NCBI GenBank assembly: GCA_963728965.1 | Contig: CAVSMH010000012.1 | Location: forward strand, 682,001-746,000 | DNA length: 64,000 nucleotides | Direction: 5' to 3' | DNA from: DASQZT01 sp963728965 | GTDB taxonomy: Bacteria; Acidobacteriota; Terriglobia; Bryobacterales; Bryobacteraceae | Shown: positions 18,101 to 24,722 of the stretch, piece by piece | Position numbering within the stretch: the first letter of the stretch is position 1 | Layout of the letters: every line of letters starts with the position of its first letter | Program-made: the position numbers and the translations under genes | Notes under the pieces: model-generated | What the model was told of the DNA's origin: nothing | The model's input: only the letters and a program-made list of their open reading frames with translations | Databases searched by the model: none

Positions 18101-18348
18101 GACGTTTTGAAGTGGCTGTCGGACACCGGCGCCCAGGATGTGCCGCCATCCGTGGTCTTCCAGACACCGCCGCCCACGCCCCCGAAATAGTACACGTCGG
18201 CCTGCGAAGGAACGCCGGCCACCGCCACCACACGTCCGCCGCGGAACGGCCCTACCAGCCGGAAACGCAGCTCCTTCATGAGATCGCCCTGCTGCGCCAC
18301 CATCAGCAGGGGCACCAGGGACACCAACGCACTCCGAACGAGCCTCAT
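15196..18348 (-). CDS. Large secreted BNR/VPS10-type beta-propeller protein
   Basis: A 1050-residue exported protein beginning MRLVRSALVSLVPLLMVAQQ (signal peptide). Many BNR/Asp-box repeats follow (GVWKTTDGGTSWAPV, GVYKSVDGGKTWRNV, GVYRSTDGGATWKQV, GLWKSTDGGDTWTDI), continuing to about residue 680. They form sortilin/VPS10-like propellers. A Gly-rich linker (~residue 750) leads to a C-terminal region with NRFVWNLRYADATTFPG and SPGTYRVRLTVNGK, typical of acidobacterial members. Function is unproven; glycan or protein binding is likely. The open frame extends upstream, but that part belongs to the kdpD remnant in another frame. Confidence 0.9.
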   Translation of the reverse strand: MRLVRSALVSLVPLLMVAQQGDLMKELRFRLVGPFRGGRVVAVAGVPSQADVYYFGGVGGGVWKTTDGGTSWAPVSDSHFKTSSVGAIAVAESDPNVIYVGMGEACVRGNASNGDGVYKSVDGGKTWRNVGLQQTYHIGAVKIHPKNADIVYVAALGHLWGANQERGVYRSTDGGATWKQVLTRGPDAGAVDVALDPTNPRVIFAAFWQVRRNPWHFDSGGPGSGLWKSTDGGDTWTDISHSPGLPHGVLGRIGVTVSAVNPERVWALVEAAEGGVFRSDNGGRNWTKVNSQNILRQRAWYYSHIFADPRNADTVYALNTGMYRSIDGGRTFAAIRTPHGDDHALWIAPDNPQRMIEGNDGGANITSDGGRTWSSIMNQPTAQFYRVALDNDFPYHIYGAQQDNSTVRIASRTGGSGITERDWYDVGGGESGWIAPDPNNSEIVYAGSYDGLITRVDHRTGQSRDINAWPDNTMGYGVDAMKYRFQWSYPIAFSPHDPKTLYIGANVLLKTTNEGQSWEPISPDLTRNDKSKMGTSGGPITQDNTSIEYYCTIFTFMESPTAKGEIWVGSDDGLVHVTRDGGKNWTNVTPKDIPEWIQINSIDVPGEPGTAYIAATMYKHDDFRPYLYKTNDFGKTWKKIVNGIPENAFTRVVRADPNHKGLLVAGTEFGLYFSMDDGDTWKPFQLNLPVTPITDVAFQKREQELVVATQGRSFYVLDDLPLLYQLNDSVKTEDTHLFKPRDTYRFGAGGRGGGGGGRGAVGVGENPPAGAVVYYWLKDKPKDEVTLEILDDSGKQVKKFSSREPERPQRPASEEPEENPFRAGPPARVSAQQGMNRFVWNLRYADATTFPGLIMWAGSVTGPRVSPGTYRVRLTVNGKPQMQPFQVSKDPRLETTPEEYGKQLTLALQIRDKLSETNQGIIRIREVRKQLEPYAGRSDKRVSEAAKDLIKKMTAVEEDLYQTKNRASEDPLNFPIKLNNKLAHLLGVVANSEFQPTAQSNMVYEDLATQVNARLKTLNGLMTTELGAFNKLVRESGVPAVEAPEKAGAQ

Positions 18349-18394
18349 AGTTTGGAATGGTATCAGAACCCCCCGGCGCGGTGCCGCGGAACCC

Positions 18395-18770
18395 CTATGC
18401 AATCGGCTCCCGTTCCGAAACGATGACGATCTGCATGTCCCTGGCCAGTTCCACCATTCGCTCCACCGTGTCGAGCGCGAACAGGTGGGACCAGGAGCGC
18501 GCCCGCGGACGGGCCAGAAAGATCTGCGTGATCTGGTTCCGTCGCGCAAAATCCAACAGCGCCGGGAACGTTGGTGTGCGGGAACTCGTCGACCACCGCC
18601 ACCTGCGGATGCCGGGCCAGAACGGCGCCGGTATCCATCTCCTCGAAAGTCGCGCCGCGGTATTCGATGATTCGCCGGGGAATGCTTTCGAGCCCTTCGG
18701 CCCTGGCGATCGTGTCCTTGCGCGCGTGCGGCTCGAAGTAGCCTAACACCACGCCGATGCCACTTCCAGT
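18395..18770 (-). pseudogene. kdpD: Decayed KdpD-like sensor fragment
   Basis: Minus-strand frames encode KdpD sensor-domain sequence: GYFEPHARKDTIARAEGLES, then IEYRGATFEEMDTGAVLARH and VVDEFPHTNVP. The frame then shifts by one and continues with universal-stress-domain sequence of the same family (LLDFARRNQITQIFLARPRA, then ERMVELARDMQIVIVSEREP) to a stop at 18395-18397. The Walker A region, the segment between the two blocks (probably well over 200 residues) and the kinase domain are missing. This is a truncated, internally deleted, frameshifted remnant. Sequence at ~18780-18890 also translates to a membrane-like stretch (SAASAAWVAAVTLAARWLIP) that may be another piece. Confidence 0.75.
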
Positions 18771-18903
18771 TTGCTTAGCACCTCTTGCACATCCGGTGGG
18801 ACCTGGGGTTTCCGGGAATCAGCCAGCGCGCGGCGAGGGTGACTGCCGCCACCCACGCGGCCGATGCCGCCGAACGCAGGACGATGCGGCCCCCGTCCTT
18901 TAG

Positions 18904-19034
18904 CAGGCTGCTGAAAAAGTCCCCGGACTACTTAGAATGGCACTTACCAACAGCCGCAAACTGTTGATTCTACGTTTGACGGGGCGAGACATTGGGTGCT
19001 TTCGGGCATCGAAATACCCTTTTTCAGCAACCTG
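18904..19034. mobile_element. 131-bp MITE-like element with 16-bp inverted repeats and TTAG duplication
   Basis: The ends are near-perfect inverted repeats, CAGGCTGCTGAAAAAG at 18904-18919 and, read from the other strand, CAGGTTGCTGAAAAAG at 19019-19034 (one mismatch in 16). Each is flanked outside by TTAG (18900-18903 and 19035-19038), a 4-bp target duplication. TTAG fits the YTAR target of IS5-group elements. The interior is too short for a transposase and none is seen, so this is a non-autonomous element or solo remnant. The right-hand TTAG contains the stop codon of the oxidoreductase gene next to it. Confidence 0.75.
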
Positions 19035-20228
19035 TTAGGCCATCCAGACGCCGTTGCCGCGGAGGGCCAGGTTGGCCACGTGTCCGGCGCGGGCGGCCGA
19101 CACGCCGATCTCCACCGACGCGTTCGGCGCATTGCGCGACCGCACGCAGTCCAGGAAGTTCTGCATGTGGGTGAGTGTGCCATCATGGGTGGACTTCACC
19201 TGCATGATCGCGTTGGTGGGGTCGGGCGTCTCGCTGTAGCGGCCGATCTCGGCATACACCGCGAAACCGCCGCGCCACAGCCGCATGGCAGCCTTGGTGC
19301 CGCGAATCATCAGGCCGCCCCCTTCGATATAGCCGAGCAGCGCGCTGTCGAACTCCACCACTACATGGCTGGGGTATGCCAGCGCGGCGCTCATTGTGTC
19401 CGGCGTCTGGCGCTGCAACAGAATGGCCTTCAGCCCGGTGGCGGTGGCCCGCGTGGGCGAATCGCTGCCCATGATCCAGTGCGCGACATCCACCCAGTGT
19501 ACGAACAGGTCGGTCATGGCGCCGCCGCCGAAATCCCAATACCAGCGCCAGTTGCCGAACTGGTCGGAGTCGAAAGGCCGGTCCGCGACCGGCCCCAGGA
19601 AGCGCTTCCAGTCGAGCTTCGACTCATCGAAGTGCGTCGGCCGGTCCGCCGACGGGATGTGGTTCTGGAACCAGTACGTGCGGATGAGCGTCACTTGGCC
19701 GAGCTTGCCCGCCGCGATCTCGTCGCGCGCCTGTGCGAAGTGGTCCCAACTCCGCTGCTGCGTGCCCGTCTGCACAACCCGCTTCGACTCGCGCACGGCC
19801 GCGATCAGCGGTTCGCCCTCCTCGATCGTATGGGTGACCGGCTTTTCGCAATACACGTCCTTGCCGGCGCGCACCGCCTCGGTGGTTATCGTGACGTGCC
19901 AGTGGTCCGGCGTGGCCACCACGACCGCATCGATGTCCTTGCGGTCGAGCACCTCGCGATAGTCCACGCAGTCGCTGGCGTCCTTTGCGTACTTCGCCTT
20001 GGCATCCAGGCGCCGCGGTTCGTAGACATCGCAGCAGGCGACGATTTCGTTACCTTCCAGGCGGTTGAGCAGGCTGAGCAGAAACTGGCCGCGCCCGCCC
20101 GTGCCGATTCCGCCGACGCGAATGCGGTCGTTAGCTCCCAGGATCCGCCCATACGAGGCCGCCGTGGCGATCGCCGCGCGGACAAACTGCCGCCGGTGAG
20201 GAACGTGAGGATGATCGGGTGTCGACAT
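19035..20228 (-). CDS. Gfo/Idh/MocA-family oxidoreductase, Tat-exported
   Basis: A 397-residue NAD(P)-dependent sugar-type dehydrogenase family protein. The N terminus has a Tat-like signal (HRRQFVRAAIATAASYGRIL), then the Rossmann motif GIGTGGRGQFLLSLL, VVVATPDHWH and the family-typical EKPVTH (~residue 125). A C-terminal Gfo/Idh/MocA beta-sheet domain follows. In Solibacter and Planctomycetes, secreted members are numerous and probably act on carbohydrates. The stop codon TAA lies inside the target duplication of the MITE, so the C terminus may have been changed by insertion. The upstream neighbour is a sugar-type regulator. A TATACT box lies 8 nt before the ATG. Confidence 0.9.
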   Translation of the reverse strand: MSTPDHPHVPHRRQFVRAAIATAASYGRILGANDRIRVGGIGTGGRGQFLLSLLNRLEGNEIVACCDVYEPRRLDAKAKYAKDASDCVDYREVLDRKDIDAVVVATPDHWHVTITTEAVRAGKDVYCEKPVTHTIEEGEPLIAAVRESKRVVQTGTQQRSWDHFAQARDEIAAGKLGQVTLIRTYWFQNHIPSADRPTHFDESKLDWKRFLGPVADRPFDSDQFGNWRWYWDFGGGAMTDLFVHWVDVAHWIMGSDSPTRATATGLKAILLQRQTPDTMSAALAYPSHVVVEFDSALLGYIEGGGLMIRGTKAAMRLWRGGFAVYAEIGRYSETPDPTNAIMQVKSTHDGTLTHMQNFLDCVRSRNAPNASVEIGVSAARAGHVANLALRGNGVWMA

Positions 20229-20236
20229 GCGTTTGC

Positions 20237-20242
20237 AGTATA
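20237..20242 (-). promoter_or_regulatory. -10-like TATACT 8 nt before the oxidoreductase start
   Basis: On the minus strand TATACT is followed by eight bases and then the ATG at 20228. No Shine-Dalgarno fits in that space and no clear -35 is visible. It suggests a leaderless transcript. Confidence 0.35.
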
Positions 20243-20247
20243 CAACT

Positions 20248-21390
20248 CTAGCGCCCGAGCTTGCGCCCCGGCGCGGCGCCGCAGGACTGACGGATCACCA
20301 GTCGGCACTCCACCAGGATGTCCCGGGCGAGCATCCCTGGCCGTTCTACCCGCTCCAGCATCGCGCCCATGGCCGCTTCGCCGATTTCGCGGCACGGCTG
20401 GTGAACTGTCGTCAGGGGCACCGGCAGCAGGCTGGCATACTCCACGTCGTCGATGCCCACGATGCGAAACTCGCGGGGGATGCGATGACCCATGGCCAAC
20501 AGTACCTGCATCAGTTCACCCGCTGTCCGGTCGTTCGCGCATACCAGGCCGTCGCCCTCTTTCCTGTGCGCCACCAGCGGCCGGATCGAACTCTCGGTGA
20601 TCGCGTCCACCCGCCAGACCGGGCTCCGGTCGAGCGCCATCCCGGCGGCCAGCAGCGCCTCGCGGAATCCGGCGATGCGCGCCTCCACGGTGGGCGCGCC
20701 CCCGGAGTGGGCCACCATGGTGACGCGGTGGCTCCCCAGTTTAAGCAGGTGCTCCGCCGCAAGATAACCAGCCCGGCGGTTGTCGATGCCCACCAGGTCA
20801 TGACGGCTGCGTCGGGGGTAGGGCAGCACACAACGGTCGAGGAGAACGATAGGAATCCTGGCTGCTTCCAGCCGGCTCATAATGGCGAGGTTGGTTTCCC
20901 TGGCCGTTGTCCCATGCTCCAATGGCGCGAAGAACACTCCCGCCGTACGCCGGCTGACATACTGTTCACAGAGTGCCAGGGCCTGTTCGTCGGGCGACTT
21001 AAGGCTCTGTGCCGTGTGGCCCCAGAGCAGGGCATGGCGCACGGCTTGGGGCGAGGTGGCGATTCCCCGGCAGATCGGCTCGAAGATCTCGGTTTGGCCG
21101 AGGTCGGGTATGAGCAGCCCGAACAACAGTCCCTCCTGCCCGGAGCGTGCCGCTTGGCGCACGTAGGTACCCGAACCGGCGATGCGCTCCACCAGGCCGC
21201 GCTCGGTCAACTCGCGCAGCGCCCTCCCGACAGTGATCCGCGAGGTGCGGAACTGCTGCACCAGAGCTGCCTCGCTGGGAAATTTCTGGCCCGGAAGGTA
21301 CTTCCCGGAAAGCAGATCGCGCGCCAGGATCTCCAACACCTGCCGGTATTTCGGCGCGTGCGGTTCGGCACTGAATTTTCGGCGGGCCAC
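20248..21390 (-). CDS. GntR-type DNA-binding regulator with LacI-type sugar-binding domain
   Basis: A 380-residue repressor. Residues ~10-80 are a GntR winged helix (PKYRQVLEILARDLLSGKYL, FPSEAALVQQFRTSRITVGR, GLVERIAGSGTYV). Residues ~90-375 form a periplasmic-binding-protein-like effector domain as in LacI/AraR (GLLIPDLGQTEIFEPICRGI, DRCVLPYPRRSRHDLVGIDN, DGLVCANDRTAGELMQVLLA, RIVGIDDVEYASLLPVPLTT). It likely senses a sugar and controls the oxidoreductase gene immediately downstream (19 bp away) or itself. The start is GTG, with TAATAT six bases before it. Confidence 0.9.
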   Translation of the reverse strand: MARRKFSAEPHAPKYRQVLEILARDLLSGKYLPGQKFPSEAALVQQFRTSRITVGRALRELTERGLVERIAGSGTYVRQAARSGQEGLLFGLLIPDLGQTEIFEPICRGIATSPQAVRHALLWGHTAQSLKSPDEQALALCEQYVSRRTAGVFFAPLEHGTTARETNLAIMSRLEAARIPIVLLDRCVLPYPRRSRHDLVGIDNRRAGYLAAEHLLKLGSHRVTMVAHSGGAPTVEARIAGFREALLAAGMALDRSPVWRVDAITESSIRPLVAHRKEGDGLVCANDRTAGELMQVLLAMGHRIPREFRIVGIDDVEYASLLPVPLTTVHQPCREIGEAAMGAMLERVERPGMLARDILVECRLVIRQSCGAAPGRKLGR

Positions 21391-21396
21391 ATCCTG

Positions 21397-21402
21397 ATAT
21401 TA
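21397..21402 (-). promoter_or_regulatory. -10-like TAATAT 6 nt before the GntR-type regulator start
   Basis: On the minus strand TAATAT, six bases, then the GTG at 21390. There is no room for an untranslated leader, and no consensus -35 is seen at 16-18 bp. Confidence 0.35.
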
Positions 21403-21456
21403 CAGCTTTCACTTCGTTCCGAGCGACTTCGCCTCTCGCGCCTCGATCCAAATGGC

Positions 21457-21672
21457 ATGCTCGATGTCATCGGATGGCTCGCGACCGCCATTTTTTCCAG
21501 TTCCTATTTCTTTCGCCGTCCCGCTGCCCTGCGCTGGACGCAAGCATCTGCCGCCTGCCTGTGGATTGTGTACGGCCTCGCCCTTCACGCTGTTCCGGTC
21601 GTGGCAGCGAATGTCCTGGTGGCCGGGGCAGCCTTGTACTCGCTCAGCCGTCGAAACCGGGAGGTCATCTAA
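21457..21672 (+). CDS. Small YgjV/SWEET-like inner-membrane protein
   Basis: A 71-residue hydrophobic protein with two to three membrane segments: MLDVIGWLATAIFSSSYFF, ASAACLWIVYGLALHAVPVV and ANVLVAGAALYSLSRR. The pattern (GW.AT..F..SY, then LW..YGL......V..AN.L...AALY.L) resembles the bacterial inner-membrane YgjV family, related in layout to PQ-loop/SWEET half transporters. The longer open frame upstream is antisense to the GntR-type gene and is not protein-like. No good ribosome binding site is visible. The stop lies 144 bp before the HAD phosphatase. Confidence 0.6.
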   Translation: MLDVIGWLATAIFSSSYFFRRPAALRWTQASAACLWIVYGLALHAVPVVAANVLVAGAALYSLSRRNREVI

Positions 21673-21818
21673 TGTCTTCAACTTGTCATTACAGCTTTCT
21701 CGCGACTCCGGCAACCGGCTCTGCTCGCGAGCATCCAATAATAGAAACGCGCCTCGCCAGCCTCATCCTGCATCGTCCGCAGGCACCGATCAAGCATTTT
21801 GAAAGGAGACCAATTTCT

Positions 21819-22643
21819 ATGCAGGACAAAGATTATCTTCTAGTCAGCGACTTCGATCAGACCCTCAGCTTTAACGACTCCGGAATCATCCTCAGCGACC
21901 TGCTCGGCATCGCCGGATTCGCCGAGCGCATCGCCGGCCTCTCGCGGATCCACCTGGTACAGCAGGGCGGCGAATTGGCTTATCTGCTGCTGCACGACCC
22001 GGAATACCGGCGCGTTCGCAGGGAGCACCTCGTCGAGACCGGCCGGCGCGTGCGCCTGAAACAGAATATTCATATGCTGGCGCGGCTGCTCGAGAATCTC
22101 GAAGGCTACCGCTTCTCGTTTTACGTGTTGTCCGCCGCGCCGGAAGAAGTCATCCAGTCCGCCCTCGAAGGCATCGTCCCGCACGATCACATCTTCGGCA
22201 CCCGTTTCCGTTACGATCCGGACACCGGCGAGATCCAGTCCATCCTCCGCGTCCCCGCCGGATATGGAAAGGTAGCGGTTCTCGATGAACTGCGGACCCA
22301 CCTGCTTCTCAGCCACGACCGCGTGGTATACGTCGGCGACGGCAGCTCCGACGTGCACGTGATGATGCACGTCAACCGCCTCGATGGCCTCACCATCGCC
22401 GTCTCCGAGAACAAGTTCATCACCCAGATCGCTGCGCGCACCGTCCTCAGCGACGATGCCCTGAGCGTTCTCGTCCCGATTCTCGAAGATATCCTAGGCT
22501 GGAACTCCACCCGTATCCGCGCCTACTTCGAGGGCCACGGTTTCATTCTTCGCGATTGGGACAAAGTGCGGACCGATTCATTGACGATCGGAAGCGTGCC
22601 GCACCGCGGCGATGCCCTCACTTCGGCCGCTTCACCACGCTGA
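21819..22643 (+). CDS. HAD-superfamily phosphatase (phosphoserine-phosphatase-like)
   Basis: A 274-residue HAD hydrolase. Motif I is SDFDQTLSF (Asp11 nucleophile, Asp13), motif II is seen as VLSAAPEE, and motif IV as YVGDGSSDVHVMM. The small cap region lies between motifs I and II. The start ATG 21819 is chosen because AGGAG lies ~10 bases upstream; the frame is open further upstream. It probably dephosphorylates a small metabolite; the substrate cannot be read from context. Its last 26 bases overlap the end of the convergent CocE-like gene. Confidence 0.88.
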   Translation: MQDKDYLLVSDFDQTLSFNDSGIILSDLLGIAGFAERIAGLSRIHLVQQGGELAYLLLHDPEYRRVRREHLVETGRRVRLKQNIHMLARLLENLEGYRFSFYVLSAAPEEVIQSALEGIVPHDHIFGTRFRYDPDTGEIQSILRVPAGYGKVAVLDELRTHLLLSHDRVVYVGDGSSDVHVMMHVNRLDGLTIAVSENKFITQIAARTVLSDDALSVLVPILEDILGWNSTRIRAYFEGHGFILRDWDKVRTDSLTIGSVPHRGDALTSAASPR

Positions 22644-24588
22644 AGGTGACTGCGGAAGGATATTGCCGGGAGTGGTACACCACGTTGTGCGCCACCACTC
22701 CTTTGATTTCGTCGTAGTTGTTGCCGCCGGTATTCATGTTGCGATCGAAACGCGGAAAATTGCTACTGGAGATCTCGATCCGAATGCGGTGCCCCTGGGC
22801 GAAATAGTTGCTCGTGGTCAACGGCTGCATCGTCACCTTGTAGACCTTGCCTGGCTCCATCCATACCAGCGGCTTGTCATAGCCGTTGCGGTAGCGCAGG
22901 CGCTGAATGGTTTCGTCCAGGTTGTACGCCGTGCCGTCGGGATAGACGTCCAGCACCTTGATGGTGAAGTCGGTGTCCTTCGCGTCGGACGACACATAGA
23001 ACGTCGGCTCGATGGGGCCGCTGACTTCGGTGCCCTCGGCCAAGGGCTCGGTGGTATACACCAGGATATCCCCGCGCGCTTCCATCTTGCGCTGGTCTAA
23101 GGCGCCGCCGATGACGGCATTGCCTGTGCAGCAGACGTTGCCGCCATAAGAAGGCACGGGGTTCATGGGGTCGTAGGTGAAGCTGTCCGCGCTATCGGTA
23201 GCCGGCGCCGCGGCGGCCAGCACCCCGTCACCATAGAGAGTGTTGGCTTTGCCGCCGCTGCCCAAATACAGGGTCATGGGGCGGGCGCCTTCGGGCGGCC
23301 ACGTCTCCGAAGTCTGCCACTGGTTCAGGCCCATCGTGAAGTAACGAACTCGCGGCATGGTCTCGAGCACGTGGTTGTCTTCGCCCTTCAGGAAGTGGTC
23401 GAACCAGCCGTAGGTGAGCGCGTTGTAGTCCAGGCGGGCATCGCCCATGCTGCGCTCCCCCACAAGGGTGTTTTCCGTGGCGCGCGTGTAGCCGCAGTGC
23501 AACGTGGGCGCGATTACGGCATACTGCTGCCTGGCAATTTCGGGCCGGGCGGTCTTCCGCACGTAGTTGTACGCCGCGAGATTCGGCCCGATGGATACGT
23601 CGTACCACGACATGAACCAGAAGCCGGGGACGTTGATGGTGCGATCGTCGTGCCACAGTCCGCCGCGGTACCAGTCCGGGTCGTCCGGTTTGCGTTTGAT
23701 CATCGCGCCGCCGGTAGCGACTTCCATGCGGTCGGCAAAAATGCCGTCCGGCCCGTCCACCGCCTTGATGATATCGATCTCCGGAAGATGCCACAGGGCC
23801 TTGGACCAGTCCACGGGCGGCATCTGCGGCGCCAGGTCGAAAAGCCGGGAAGCCCGGATCAGGTCCTGCTGCGAAGCGTTCGGTGGAAACATCGGCCGGA
23901 CCTGGTTCTGCTCGCCGTATAACCATGCGATGAAGAGCATCTGCACGGCACCGCCGCGATACCAGTTGCCCTGTTCCCAGTAGGGTTTCACGCGTCCCAC
24001 GCCCGCGCCGAATCCCTGCGGGATCATGGCGGCGAACGCCGGATTCCCCTGGGCCGCCACGCCTAATTGCCATTCCGCCGTCGAAGAGCAGCCGATCGTG
24101 CCGACCTTTCCATTGGACCAGGGCTGCGACGCCATCCACGAGATCGCATCCGTGCCATCGGTGAGCGGTGGCCCCAGAATGTCGTATTCGCCTTCGGAAA
24201 AGAAATGCCCGCGCTCATTCATTTCCACAAACACATATCCGCGCTTCACCGCCCGCAGTTCGTTGCTCATATCGCGCGGCGCGCCGTTACGCACATCCCA
24301 ATAGTTGAAGTTGTACGGCGTACGTACAAAGATGATGGGGTATTTCCGCGAAGTATCCTTGGGCCGGTAGATGTCGGCGGCCATGCGTTTGCCGTCGCGC
24401 ATGGGGACCATGACCTTGCGGTCAATAATGGCGATGGACTCCAGTTCCTTTTCGGTCGCTTTGCGCGCGGCGATGGCTTGGGCGTTGGGTGCGCCGCCCG
24501 GTTGCGCGCGCACCGTGCTGATGGTGGTCACCACCGTTGCGCACAACAGCAGCACGGAGGCGTTGAGCCCTGGCGAGTTCGACTTCAC
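22618..24588 (-). CDS. Secreted CocE/NonD (X-Pro dipeptidyl-peptidase-like) hydrolase
   Basis: A 656-residue alpha/beta hydrolase with a signal peptide (SVLLLCATVVTTISTVRAQP). The N-terminal half has the S15/CocE fold: VMVPMRDGKRMAADIYRP, IIFVRTPYNF, and nucleophile-elbow GCSSTAEWQLGVA (Ser ~168, normally G.SY.G). The C-terminal half is the CocE jelly-roll domain (PIEPTFYVSSDAKDTDFTIK, RIEISSSNFPRFDRN). Such enzymes cleave esters, amides or peptides; the substrate is unknown. Start is GTG with GAGG seven bases upstream. It is convergent with, and overlaps, the HAD gene. Confidence 0.9.
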   Translation of the reverse strand: MKSNSPGLNASVLLLCATVVTTISTVRAQPGGAPNAQAIAARKATEKELESIAIIDRKVMVPMRDGKRMAADIYRPKDTSRKYPIIFVRTPYNFNYWDVRNGAPRDMSNELRAVKRGYVFVEMNERGHFFSEGEYDILGPPLTDGTDAISWMASQPWSNGKVGTIGCSSTAEWQLGVAAQGNPAFAAMIPQGFGAGVGRVKPYWEQGNWYRGGAVQMLFIAWLYGEQNQVRPMFPPNASQQDLIRASRLFDLAPQMPPVDWSKALWHLPEIDIIKAVDGPDGIFADRMEVATGGAMIKRKPDDPDWYRGGLWHDDRTINVPGFWFMSWYDVSIGPNLAAYNYVRKTARPEIARQQYAVIAPTLHCGYTRATENTLVGERSMGDARLDYNALTYGWFDHFLKGEDNHVLETMPRVRYFTMGLNQWQTSETWPPEGARPMTLYLGSGGKANTLYGDGVLAAAAPATDSADSFTYDPMNPVPSYGGNVCCTGNAVIGGALDQRKMEARGDILVYTTEPLAEGTEVSGPIEPTFYVSSDAKDTDFTIKVLDVYPDGTAYNLDETIQRLRYRNGYDKPLVWMEPGKVYKVTMQPLTTSNYFAQGHRIRIEISSSNFPRFDRNMNTGGNNYDEIKGVVAHNVVYHSRQYPSAVTFSVVKRPK

Positions 24589-24722
24589 GGAGGCACCTCT
24601 CTTTCGACTCGGGCGTTCGGGAATCCATTAGTGTACCGTTTTCGGATATTTCCCGGAACTTGCAGCGCCCGAGATTTCTGACCCCCGGTCGCAGGGGTCT
24701 GGCACCGCCTGGGCCACAACCA

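Noticed and set aside
16891..18426. Long open frame antisense to the BNR gene
   Set aside because: His/Ala/Arg-rich, low-complexity translation typical of antisense reading of a GC-rich gene; no motif.
18363..18752. A functional small KdpD-type protein
   Set aside because: The reading frame changes between the two conserved blocks, and the nucleotide-binding and kinase regions are absent.
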